From an uncultured Selenomonadales bacterium (GTDB taxonomy: Bacteria > Bacillota > Negativicutes > Acidaminococcales > Acidaminococcaceae): DNA of 35,524 bases. Both the position numbers and the translations under genes were made by a program. The stretch is taken from NCBI GenBank assembly GCA_900316935.1, contig ONEW01000024.1:1-35524 (forward strand). The letters are read 5' to 3'. The notes beneath the pieces were generated by a model. That model saw nothing but the letters and a program-made list of their open reading frames with translations, was not told the origin of the DNA and searched no databases. This document shows positions 15,389-23,626 of this stretch, piece by piece (within the stretch, counting starts at the first letter, position 1; the number at the start of each line of letters is the position of its first letter).

Positions 15389-16666
15389 TTACTTGACGAC
15401 GCCCGGCAGGAAGGTGGCAAGCTGCGGGAAGAAGCACAGGATCAGCATCTCAAAAGCCATGACGCACACGTAGGGAATGACGCCGCGGATGATCTGCTCC
15501 ATACGGCTGTCGGGGCTGACACCCTGCAGCACGAAGAGGTTCATGCCGACAGGCGGCGTGATGAGGGCCATCTCCATGTTGATCTGCAGCATGACGTTGA
15601 ACCAGATGGGGTCGAATCCGAGCTGCACGATGATCGGGTACAGGATGGGGACGGTAATGAAGATGATGGAAACCGTTTCCAGGATGCAGCCCAGAAAGAG
15701 CAGCAGGATGTTGATCAGGACGAAGAAGATCCAGCGGCTGACCTGCACTTCGGTGACGAGCAGCGTCAGGGCCTGCGGTACCTGGAGCACCGTCAGCACG
15801 AACCCGAAGAGCGTGGCGCCGATCATGATGGCGAAAATCATGGCCGACGTCTCCACCGTGTCCAGCAGGATCCGCGGCAAATCACGGATGGTGAGGGTAC
15901 GGTAGATGCCGAAGGTGATGATGAGGGCATAGACTGTGCCGACGGCGGCCGCTTCCGTCGGCGTGAAGGCGCCGGTGTAGATGCCGCCTACGACGAGGAC
16001 GGGGAGCAGCAGTCCCCAGAAGGACTTGCGCAGGGCCTGCATGCGTTCCGCCATGGTGGCCTCCGGTTCCAGCGGCAGGCGCCGGGATTTCCAGACCACG
16101 AGCAGGATGAAGAGGAAGCACATGAGGATGCCCGGAAGGACGCCGGACATGAACAGGCGTCCGATGGATTCCCCCGTAATGGCGCCGTACAGGATCATGG
16201 GGATGGACGGCGGAATCAGGATGCCGAGGGTACCGCCGCCGGCGACGGCACCCAGGACGACCGTGCGGTCATAGCCGCGTTTGAGCATTTCCGGAATAGC
16301 GATGGCGCCAATCGTGACGGCACAGGCCACGGAGGAACCCGTAATGGCCGCGAAGATGCCGCAGGCCACGATGGTCGCGACGCCGAGGCCGCCGGGGAGA
16401 TGGCGCAGCCATTTGTTGCCCAGTTCGAACAGGTCCTCGCCCACCTTGCCCTTGAGCAGGATGGCGCTCATGAGGATGTAGAGGGGTACGGCGCAGAGGA
16501 CGAAGTCGTCCAGGGATTTGTAGGCCAGAATTGGAATCTGCTGCAGGGCGCCCGTATCGCCCATGAAGAGCAGCATGCCCACAAGACCGCCCGCCCCCAG
16601 GGAAAAGGCGACGGGGACGCCGATGGCCAGCAGTACGAGCAGCAGGATGGTGAACAGGGCGATCAT
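15389..16666 (-). CDS. dctM: TRAP transporter large membrane subunit DctM
   Basis: A 425-residue protein with about a dozen hydrophobic segments, typical of the DctM 'large permease' of tripartite ATP-independent periplasmic transporters. Family traits are the N-terminal LLVLLAIGVPVAFSLGAGGLVG, the GGTLGILIPPSIPMILYG motif, and ..TEAAAVGTVYAL... It forms the elevator-type transport channel, driven by the sodium or proton gradient, together with DctQ. Its ATG overlaps the dctQ stop (ATGA at 16663-16666), so translation is coupled. It is the last gene of the dctP-dctQ-dctM unit controlled by the T-box leader upstream of dctP. Confidence 0.95.
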   Translation of the reverse strand: MIALFTILLLVLLAIGVPVAFSLGAGGLVGMLLFMGDTGALQQIPILAYKSLDDFVLCAVPLYILMSAILLKGKVGEDLFELGNKWLRHLPGGLGVATIVACGIFAAITGSSVACAVTIGAIAIPEMLKRGYDRTVVLGAVAGGGTLGILIPPSIPMILYGAITGESIGRLFMSGVLPGILMCFLFILLVVWKSRRLPLEPEATMAERMQALRKSFWGLLLPVLVVGGIYTGAFTPTEAAAVGTVYALIITFGIYRTLTIRDLPRILLDTVETSAMIFAIMIGATLFGFVLTVLQVPQALTLLVTEVQVSRWIFFVLINILLLFLGCILETVSIIFITVPILYPIIVQLGFDPIWFNVMLQINMEMALITPPVGMNLFVLQGVSPDSRMEQIIRGVIPYVCVMAFEMLILCFFPQLATFLPGVVK

Positions 16667-17205
16667 TTTGCCGCCCCCTTCCCTGCCGCTTCCGGATCAA
16701 AGGCCGGATCCGACAGGCGGACCAGGCTTTCCAAAAAGAGGCGTACGAACTGGAGGAACAGGAGGCCGATACCGACGGGCATGGAGGCCTGCGGAATCCA
16801 CAGGGGCATGCGCAGCGTGCTGGCCGCGACCATATCCAGGTCATAGGACATCCAGGCCATCTGGGCGCTCGTGACAAAAAAGACGGCCGTGAAGACGACA
16901 CCGATGAGGGTGACGATGACGTGCAGGACATCGTTTGTGCGGGGACCCAGACGGGCAAGGACGATATCCACGTGGATATGGCGGCCGGCCGCCAGGGCCA
17001 CACCCAGGCCGAGGAACCCGGCCATGAGGACGCAGTACGTCGACATTTCGATGGCCCACTCCGTCGGCTTATTGAACAAACCGCGCGACACGACTTCGTA
17101 AAAGACAGAGAAAACGGGGATGAACAGCAGGAGGCCCGCAATAACGCCGACGACTGCCGTGATGCCGTGTAAGATTTTACTGTAAACGCTCAAAAACCCT
17201 CTCAC
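16663..17205 (-). CDS. dctQ: TRAP transporter small membrane subunit DctQ
   Basis: A 180-residue protein with four hydrophobic segments and the DctQ features VSRGLFNKPTEWAIEMSTY and FLGLGVALAAGRHIHVD. It pairs with DctM in the membrane. The start is GTG at 17203-17205, supported by GGAG about 8 bases upstream; no ATG fits the family N-terminus. It follows dctP by 51 bases and overlaps dctM by four bases. Confidence 0.93.
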   Translation of the reverse strand: MRGFLSVYSKILHGITAVVGVIAGLLLFIPVFSVFYEVVSRGLFNKPTEWAIEMSTYCVLMAGFLGLGVALAAGRHIHVDIVLARLGPRTNDVLHVIVTLIGVVFTAVFFVTSAQMAWMSYDLDMVAASTLRMPLWIPQASMPVGIGLLFLQFVRLFLESLVRLSDPAFDPEAAGKGAAK

Positions 17206-17256
17206 TTTGCTACTCCTAACTTGTTTTTCCGTGTCTGTGTTTCCTGTCTGCCGCCA

Positions 17257-18291
17257 TCAAGCCTTGGCAGCCATATCCAGCAGTTTCTTGCCGGTTTCGC
17301 CCGTATGTTTCACGAAGGTGTCCCAGACGGATTTGGTGGCGTCACGCCACTGCTGCAGTTCATTGGCGGGGATGGTGTAGACTTCCATGCCCTTGGCCTT
17401 CAGGTCGGCCAGACCTTTTTCATCCATGGCTTTCGCATTCCTGCGGATATCGTCGCGCACTTCCCTGGCCGCCTCCATGAAGGCTTTCTGCTGGTCGGCG
17501 CTCATCTTGGCGAAGGACTTGTCGTTCATGGCCAGGATGAATTCAGGCGACGCATGGTTCGTGATGGTCAGGTATTTCGTGACTTCGTACATCTTGCGGT
17601 CCCGCATGGCCGATGTACCGCTCGTCTGGCCGTCAATGGTACCGCGCTGGAGAGCCATGTAGACTTCACCGCTGCCCATGGTGACAGGGGAGGCGCCCAG
17701 GGCCTTGATGGTCTCGGAAGCCATTTCACTGTACCCGCGGATCTTCAGGCCGGCGAAATCAGCCGGGGTCTTGATGGGTTTCTTGTTGTTGGCGAACTGG
17801 ACGAATCCGTAATCCGCCCAATAGACGACCTTGACGTGCTTCTTGGCCAGTTCCTCTTCCAGGAGCCTGCCCATGCCGCCGTCGATGGCCCGGTCAATCT
17901 TATCGTAATCCGGGAACACGAAGGGGACGTCGAAGACTTCCATGGCAGGTACGACCGTAGCCCAGCGGCCGACAGTGTTCAGGCCCATGTCGACGCCGCC
18001 CGTCATGATGGCATCATTCATGCTCTTGTCGTTATACAGCTGGCCCGCAGGATACGGGGTGATGACGACCTGGCCCTTGGTCTTGTCCTTGACCTTGGCG
18101 ATGAACTGGTCCACCGCTTTGGCCAGCGGATGGTTGGCCGGCAGGTGGTAGGCCAGCTTGTAGGATACCTTGCCGCCCGCGCCGGACGCCGGCGCCGCCT
18201 TCTTCTCTCCGCCGCCGCAGCCTGCTGCGGCGAACAGGGCCGCTGCCATGGCGGCAGCGGCCATCCACTTGAACTTTTTGCCTCCGAACAT
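17257..18291 (-). CDS. dctP: TRAP transporter substrate-binding lipoprotein DctP
   Basis: A 344-residue solute receptor. A lipoprotein signal peptide ends in AAAGC (lipid-modified Cys25), followed by a flexible Ala/Gly/Ser/Lys linker, so it is membrane-anchored. The DctP domain includes YHLPANHPLAKAVDQF, GQLYNDKSMNDAI, FAGLKIRGYSEM with the conserved Arg that binds the substrate carboxylate, and MALQRGTIDGQTSG. TRAP systems of this class import organic acids, keto acids, sugar acids and some amino acids. The substrate here is not readable from the protein alone, but the leucine-type T-box directly upstream suggests a branched-chain amino acid or a related keto or hydroxy acid; that is inference. 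GGGAGG precedes the ATG. Confidence 0.95.
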   Translation of the reverse strand: MFGGKKFKWMAAAAMAAALFAAAGCGGGEKKAAPASGAGGKVSYKLAYHLPANHPLAKAVDQFIAKVKDKTKGQVVITPYPAGQLYNDKSMNDAIMTGGVDMGLNTVGRWATVVPAMEVFDVPFVFPDYDKIDRAIDGGMGRLLEEELAKKHVKVVYWADYGFVQFANNKKPIKTPADFAGLKIRGYSEMASETIKALGASPVTMGSGEVYMALQRGTIDGQTSGTSAMRDRKMYEVTKYLTITNHASPEFILAMNDKSFAKMSADQQKAFMEAAREVRDDIRRNAKAMDEKGLADLKAKGMEVYTIPANELQQWRDATKSVWDTFVKHTGETGKKLLDMAAKA

Positions 18292-18360
18292 GATGATTTC
18301 CTCCCTTTCGACTCACTACATCTTGTTTTCTGTTTAGTCTTTGCGGCGGACGGACCATAT

Positions 18361-18630
18361 AAAAAACCCCTGTCGGATTACTCCGGCAGGGGCGAATTTA
18401 CGCGGTACCACCCTGATTTGTACTCTCGGCTTCTTAACGCTGCCACGGCGCCCGGCCCTAAGAGGCTTATACCTGCATCCGGACGCCATTGCCGGACACC
18501 GTACAGACCCGTTCAGGTAGGGAGTTCACAGGCCAGAGGTTTCCCTTCGGCAGCCTTGCCTTGCACCGTCCGGCAATTCTCTGCGCTGGGTCCGGGAACT
18601 ATTCCTGATCATTACTTCACTATAACGTTA
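18361..18630 (-). promoter_or_regulatory. T-box riboswitch controlling dctPQM; specifier reads as leucine
   Basis: On the minus strand the leader has the conserved T-box AGGGTGGTACCGCG (18401-18414) and then a terminator (stem CCCCTG..CGG / CCG.CAGGGG with TTTTTT, 18361-18392). Stem I can be folded by hand: base helix CAGG/CCTG (18604-18607 with 18529-18532) above a GA/GA kink-turn motif, specifier loop (5' side AATAG, 3' side ACCTCTGG at 18533-18540), helix TTCCC/GGGAA, the AGAGA element (near 18577-18582), and an apical loop with GGTGCAA (18561-18567) closed by TTGCC/GGCAA. By position relative to the base helix the specifier is CUG (18534-18536), Leu. The T-box bulge UGGU pairs with a tRNA ending ACCA, matching the A discriminator of tRNA-Leu. 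Uncharged tRNA-Leu would favour antitermination and transporter expression. T-box identity is near certain; the specifier is less so. Confidence 0.93.
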
Positions 18631-18635
18631 ACGCA

Positions 18636-18664
18636 AGTATAACAATCACGGCGCAAAATGTCAA
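18636..18664 (-). promoter_or_regulatory. Strong promoter of the T-box / TRAP operon
   Basis: TTGACA (18659-18664) and TATACT (18636-18641) on the minus strand, 17 bases apart. Transcription should begin near 18629, directly before stem I of the T-box. Confidence 0.85.
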
Positions 18665-18694
18665 CGGAATTTGTAATTTTTGTTGAATATCTTT

Positions 18695-18739
18695 ATAAAA
18701 CAAAGAGCTTTGTCCATTCATCGCAAACAGGCAAAGCTC
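18695..18739 (-). terminator. Terminator of the glutamate synthase gene
   Basis: GAGCTTTG (18732-18739 read on minus) pairs with CAAAGCTC (18705-18712), followed on the minus strand by TTTGTTTTAT. It separates gltB from the T-box promoter. Confidence 0.7.
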
Positions 18740-18805
18740 CTGAAAAAAAGAGTATTACATTTTTAACACCTTGGCCAATAATTGTCTACCGGGAGCGCAT
18801 ACGGA

Positions 18806-21800
18806 TCAGCCGTTCTTTTCCTGGAAGGCCATTTCTTCCGCCTCCGACTCTGTGCGGCCCTCGTCCCGGTATTTTTGGATGAGGCGCTGCATTTCCTCGT
18901 AGTCCCGCGGAATGACGCGGGTAAACCGTTCAACCGCCTGGTCCCAGTCCTGGAGCAGTTCCTGGGCGAGCGGGCTGCCCGTCATGGCGGCGTGGCGTTC
19001 CACGATGCCGCGCAGCTTCTGCTTTTCTTCCGGTTCCGACACTTCTTCCAGGTTGACGAGTTCCTGGTTGCAGTACGGTATCTGCAGGTCCAGCACGTAG
19101 GCCGTGCCGCCGGACATGCCGGCTGCGAAGTTGCGGCCCACAGGCCCCAGGACGACGACGGTGCCGCCGGTCATGTATTCGCAGCCGTGGTTTCCGATGC
19201 CTTCGACGACGGCCGTGGCACCGCTGTTCCGGACGCAGAAGCGTTCGCCGGCCTGGCCGTTGATGAAGACCTCTCCGCCCGTGGCGCCGAAGCAGGCCAC
19301 GTTGCCGATGATGATGTTTTCCGAGGGCGTAAAGTCCGCTTCCCGCGGCGGGAACACGGCAATCTTGCCGCCCGACAGGCCTTTGCCCAGATAATCATTG
19401 GCATCGCCTTCCAGAAGCAGTGTCAGCCCTTTCGGGATGAAGGCACCGAAACTCTGGCCCGCACTACCCACGAAGGAGAGGCGGATCGTATCCTCGGGCA
19501 GGCCCTCGTCCCCGTAGCGCCGGAAGATGCCGCTGCCCAGCAGCGTGCCCGTTACGCGGTTCGTGTTGTCGATGCGCAGGCGCGCACGGATCTGTTTCTT
19601 TTCCTCCAGGGCCGGTTTGCACATACGTACCAGCTTGCTCTGGTCCAGGGTCTGTTCGATTTCATGGTCCTGGGGCGCCACAAAGTGATGGCTCTGCGTG
19701 TTGTCCGTATAAGGCCGGAAGAGCAGCCTGTCGAGGCTGACCGTGGCGGCTTTCCAGTTCGTGATGTTTTCCTTCTGTTTCAGGCGGTCATAGCGTCCCA
19801 CCATCTCCTCCACCGTATGGAAGCCGAGGCGCGCCATGATTTCGCGCAGGTCCTGGGCGACGAAACGCAGATAGTTGATTACGTATTCCGGCTTGCCGGC
19901 GAAGCGTTTGCGCAGCTTTTCGTCCTGCGTGCAGACGCCGAAGGGGCAGGTATTGAGGTTGCAGACGCGGAGCATGTGGCAGCCCAGGGCGACGAGCGGT
20001 CCCGTACAGAAATCGAAAAGCTCTGCGCCGAACAGGGCGGCGATGGCCACGTCGCGGCCGGTGAGCAGTTTTCCGTCCACCGCCAGCTTCACCCGGTCCC
20101 GCAGGCGGTTCAGCAGGAGCGTCTGCTGCACTTCGGACAGGCCCAGTTCCCAGGGCAGGCCGGCATGCCGCATGCTGGAGCGCGGCGAAGCGCCCGTACC
20201 GCCGTCGAACCCGCAGACCGTGACGCCGTCGGCCTTGGTCTTGACGACGCCGGCGGCGATGGTGCCGATGCCGGAGCCGGCTGTCAGCTTGACGTTGATT
20301 TCGGCGTCTTTGTTGACGTTCTTCAGGTCGTAAATCAGTTCGGCCAGGTCCTCAATGGAATAGATGTCATGATGCGGCGGCGGGGAAATGAGGGCGACGC
20401 CCGGCGTGGAGTGCCGTGTCCGTCCGATGGCCGGAAACACCTTTTTGCCCGGCAGGTTGCCGCCCTGCCCCGGCTTGGCGCCCTGGGCGCACTTGATCTG
20501 CAGCTCCCTGGCATGGACCAGATAGTTGCCCGTCACGCCGAAGCGGGCCGTCGAAACCTGCTTGATGGCGTCGTTCGGGTCGTCCCCGTCAGGCCGTACG
20601 GTAAAGCGGGCCGGATCTTCCCCGCCTTCCCCGGTGTTGCTGCGTCCGCCAAGGCGGTTCATGGCGATGGCGATGCACTCGTGGGCCTCCTTGCTCAGGG
20701 CACCGTAACTCATGGCACCCGTGCGGAAGCGCTTCACGATAGAGTTGACGGGCTCCACTTCCTCAATGGGGATGCTGCAGCCGTCCGGATAGTCGAATTC
20801 CAGCAGGTCGCGCAGACGGAAGATGGCATCGTTGTTCACCTTGTCAGCAAACTTCCTGTATGGGACCGTATCGCCGGTACGGCAGGCCTCCTGCAGCATG
20901 GCGATGGCTTCCGGATCCAGGATGTGCGGTTCCGGTCCCCCTTTCTTGTACATGTAGATGTCGCCGTCCGCCAGGTCTGAATCGCCGTGGAAGGCATGCT
21001 GGTGCCGCATCTCGTTCTCTTTGGCGATTTCCTTGAGGCCCAGTCCTTCGATGCGTGAAGGTGTATTGACGAAGTATTTGTTGATGACATCTTTGCTGAT
21101 GCCGACGGCCTCGAAAATCTGGGCGCCGTGATAACTGCGCACAGTGGAAATGCCCATCTTCGAGATGACGGTCTGGATGCCGGCCACGGCGGCCTTCAGG
21201 TAATTTTCCTGAGCCTCCTGGTAAGACATTTTCGACAGTTTTCCGCTCACGGCCAGGTCCTTGATGGTCTCCAGGGCCAGATAGGGGTTGATGGCCGTGA
21301 TGCCGTACCCGATAAGGGTACAGAAATGATGGACTTCGCGCGGTTCGCCCGATTCGAGGATGAGTCCCACGTCGGGGCGGACTGTCTCCTTGACGAGGTA
21401 GTTGTGCACGGCAGCCGTTGCCAGAAGAGCCGGTACGGCGGCCATACGAGAATTGACGCCGCGGTCGGAGAGGACGACGATGTTCGCGCCGGTCTTCACG
21501 GCCCGCAAGGCATCGATGCAGAGCGACTCGATGGCCGTCTCCATGGATTCGGCGCCGCCGTTGACCGGATAGAGCATGGACAGGGTGACGGTGCGCAGCT
21601 TCTCGTTCTGCAGGTTCTTGATGACGGCCATTTCGCGGTTCGTCAGCAGGGGCCGGCTGACAGCAAGGGCGTAGGTCCCCTTCTCGTCCGGATCCATGAT
21701 GTTCGCCACGTTGCCGATCATGACGGACGTGGAAGTGACGATGTTCTCGCGCAGGGCGTCCATGGGCGGGTTCGTGACCTGGGCGAAGTTCTGCTGGAAA

Positions 21801-23371
21801 TAGTCATAGAGCATCTGCGGTTTTTCCGACAGCACCGGCAGCGGGCAGTCCATGCCCATGGCACCGATGGATTCCTTGCCCGTCCGCGCCATAGGGATGA
21901 GGATCTGCGCCAGATCCTCCTTCGTATAGCCGAAAACCTTCTGCTGCTCCCTGATGTCGTAGGAGATGTTGGTCTCGAAGAAGTTTTCATTGCTGCCCCG
22001 CATCAGGTCCGGCAGGTCCACCAGGTGTCCGGCGCACCAGTCGCCGTACGGATGGGCGGAGGCCATGATGTGCTTGATCTCTTCGTCAGGCACGATGCGC
22101 TTCTGCTCCGTATCGACGAGGAACAGCCGGCCCGGTTCAAGACGTCCCTTGCAGAGGATGTCCTTCGGGTTGATACGGACGGCCCCCACTTCGGACACGA
22201 GGACCACGCGGTCGTCCTTCGTCACATAGTAACGGGCCGGGCGCAGGCCGTTGCGGTCCAGCATGCCGCCGATGCGCGTGCCGTCGCAGAAGCAGATGGC
22301 CGCCGGGCCGTCCCAGGCTTCCATCATGAAGTTCTGATAGCGGTAGTAGTCGCGCTTTTCCTGGCTCATGAGGGGATCCTTTTCCCACGGTTCGGGAATC
22401 ATGGTCATCATGGCATGGGCCAGGGAATGGCCGGACATGTACAGGTATTCGAGACAGTTGTCGAACATGGACGAATCGCTGCCCGTCGCGTCCACGACAG
22501 GGAACACCTTGTCCAGTTCCGGGTATTTCAGGGAATGGGCCTTGCTCTCGCGGGCGTTCAGCCAGTTCGTGTTGCCGCGGATGGTGTTGATTTCGCCGTT
22601 ATGGACGATATAGCGGTTCGGATGGGCGCGGGCCCAGCTCGGGAAGGTGTTCGTGCTGAAACGGGAATGGACGAGGGCCATGGAACTCGTGAAATCCAGA
22701 TCCGACAGATCCAGGTAGAAGTGCCGGATCTGGGCGGCCGTCAGCATCCCTTTGTATACGATGGTATGGCTCGACAGGCTGGCAATGTAGAAGTCCGTGC
22801 CCATTTCCTTGCTGGCCGGCGTGATCTGCTTTTCCGCCAGACGCCGGATGACGTAGAGCTTGCGCTCGAAGTCCATCTGGTCCTTCAGGTCGGGGCTGCG
22901 GCCGATGAAGACCTGGATGATGCGCGGGCGTACAGAGGCCGCTTCCTCGCCGATGCAGCTGTCGTCGACGGGCACTTCGCGCCAGCCCAGGATGGTCTGC
23001 CCTTCTTCGCGGACGATGCGCTCGAAGGCCGTAATCTGTTTCTGCCGGAAACTGTCATAGCGGTGGGCGAAGACCATGCCCACGCCGTACTGCCCTTCCG
23101 GAGGCAGGTCGAAGCCCAGGACGGCGCATTCGCGGCTCAAAAAGGCATGGGGAATCTGGACCATGATGCCGGCGCCATCGCCGCTTTTATGGTCCGCGCC
23201 CTCGCCGCCGCGGTGTTTCAGGTTTTCCAGTATGTCCAGGGCGTCATAGACGATGTCATACGACCGTTCCCCCTTGATGTTGACGACAAAACCGATGCCG
23301 CAGGCATCGTGTTCGAACGAAGGATCATACAGGCCCTGCGGTGCCGGCAGATCCCGGAATGTGCGTTCCAT
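18806..23371 (-). CDS. gltB: Glutamate synthase large subunit (GltB/GltS type)
   Basis: A 1521-residue glutamate synthase making glutamate from 2-oxoglutarate and glutamine. The N-terminal class II glutaminase domain starts after a 23-residue propeptide at Cys24 (HDACGIGFVV), the ammonia-releasing nucleophile. A central domain, the FMN-binding synthase domain (..SNTGEGGEDPARF.. and ..GSGIGTIAAGVVKTKADG..), the 3Fe-4S cluster motif C-x5-C-x4-C in VCNLNTCPFGVCTQDEK, and the C-terminal GXGXG beta-helix domain (..YMTGGTVVVLGPVGRNFAAGMSGG..) follow. All parts are intact and the length is normal. No gltD small subunit lies on either side, so electrons come from a distant GltD or directly from ferredoxin. 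The upstream region has a promoter and the downstream a terminator, so it looks monocistronic. Confidence 0.96.
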   Translation of the reverse strand: MERTFRDLPAPQGLYDPSFEHDACGIGFVVNIKGERSYDIVYDALDILENLKHRGGEGADHKSGDGAGIMVQIPHAFLSRECAVLGFDLPPEGQYGVGMVFAHRYDSFRQKQITAFERIVREEGQTILGWREVPVDDSCIGEEAASVRPRIIQVFIGRSPDLKDQMDFERKLYVIRRLAEKQITPASKEMGTDFYIASLSSHTIVYKGMLTAAQIRHFYLDLSDLDFTSSMALVHSRFSTNTFPSWARAHPNRYIVHNGEINTIRGNTNWLNARESKAHSLKYPELDKVFPVVDATGSDSSMFDNCLEYLYMSGHSLAHAMMTMIPEPWEKDPLMSQEKRDYYRYQNFMMEAWDGPAAICFCDGTRIGGMLDRNGLRPARYYVTKDDRVVLVSEVGAVRINPKDILCKGRLEPGRLFLVDTEQKRIVPDEEIKHIMASAHPYGDWCAGHLVDLPDLMRGSNENFFETNISYDIREQQKVFGYTKEDLAQILIPMARTGKESIGAMGMDCPLPVLSEKPQMLYDYFQQNFAQVTNPPMDALRENIVTSTSVMIGNVANIMDPDEKGTYALAVSRPLLTNREMAVIKNLQNEKLRTVTLSMLYPVNGGAESMETAIESLCIDALRAVKTGANIVVLSDRGVNSRMAAVPALLATAAVHNYLVKETVRPDVGLILESGEPREVHHFCTLIGYGITAINPYLALETIKDLAVSGKLSKMSYQEAQENYLKAAVAGIQTVISKMGISTVRSYHGAQIFEAVGISKDVINKYFVNTPSRIEGLGLKEIAKENEMRHQHAFHGDSDLADGDIYMYKKGGPEPHILDPEAIAMLQEACRTGDTVPYRKFADKVNNDAIFRLRDLLEFDYPDGCSIPIEEVEPVNSIVKRFRTGAMSYGALSKEAHECIAIAMNRLGGRSNTGEGGEDPARFTVRPDGDDPNDAIKQVSTARFGVTGNYLVHARELQIKCAQGAKPGQGGNLPGKKVFPAIGRTRHSTPGVALISPPPHHDIYSIEDLAELIYDLKNVNKDAEINVKLTAGSGIGTIAAGVVKTKADGVTVCGFDGGTGASPRSSMRHAGLPWELGLSEVQQTLLLNRLRDRVKLAVDGKLLTGRDVAIAALFGAELFDFCTGPLVALGCHMLRVCNLNTCPFGVCTQDEKLRKRFAGKPEYVINYLRFVAQDLREIMARLGFHTVEEMVGRYDRLKQKENITNWKAATVSLDRLLFRPYTDNTQSHHFVAPQDHEIEQTLDQSKLVRMCKPALEEKKQIRARLRIDNTNRVTGTLLGSGIFRRYGDEGLPEDTIRLSFVGSAGQSFGAFIPKGLTLLLEGDANDYLGKGLSGGKIAVFPPREADFTPSENIIIGNVACFGATGGEVFINGQAGERFCVRNSGATAVVEGIGNHGCEYMTGGTVVVLGPVGRNFAAGMSGGTAYVLDLQIPYCNQELVNLEEVSEPEEKQKLRGIVERHAAMTGSPLAQELLQDWDQAVERFTRVIPRDYEEMQRLIQKYRDEGRTESEAEEMAFQEKNG

Positions 23372-23473
23372 ATCCTGGCCCCCTCTGCATATGAATTAAA
23401 GGATACTACGAGTTTACTACGATTCCTCCGTCCCGTCAAACAATTTACACTAAAAGTCCATTTCAAAAGTACT

Positions 23474-23503
23474 TTTATACTGTTTATTAAACATTTATTG
23501 CAA
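23474..23503 (-). promoter_or_regulatory. Candidate promoter of gltB
   Basis: TTGCAA (23498-23503) and TATAAA (23474-23479) on the minus strand, 18 bases apart, in an AT-rich stretch about 100 bases upstream of the start. Confidence 0.5.
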
Positions 23504-23535
23504 AGTATACAGTATTTTTCGTCCGTACAGAATAC

Positions 23536-23565
23536 AAAAGGGCTCCGGAACTCCGGAGCCCTTTT
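23536..23565. terminator. Terminator after the beta-CASP hydrolase gene
   Basis: AAAAGGGCTCCGG pairs perfectly with CCGGAGCCCTTTT around a 4-base loop. Its left arm and flank share 15 bases with the terminator at 8611-8656. Confidence 0.9.
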
Positions 23566-23626
23566 CTGTTTTTACAGTTTTTTCAATTATGCGGCATCTG
23601 GGTCTTCGGAGCGGCGTTCCCCTCCG

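Noticed and set aside
15374..16846. Open frame of 490 codons on the plus strand opposite dctM
   Set aside because: Low-complexity Glu/Asp/His/Gln-rich translation typical of the antisense of a membrane protein gene.
18522..18526. GAA-CTC as the T-box specifier
   Set aside because: It matches the simple GAA-codon pattern, but in the hand-made stem I it falls in and below the GA/GA kink-turn, beneath the base helix, so the CUG at 18534-18536 fits better. Both read Leu.
18782..20980. Open frame of 732 codons on the plus strand opposite gltB
   Set aside because: Antisense shadow of the gltB C-terminal half; composition rich in His, Asp, Arg and Gln and no recognisable domain.
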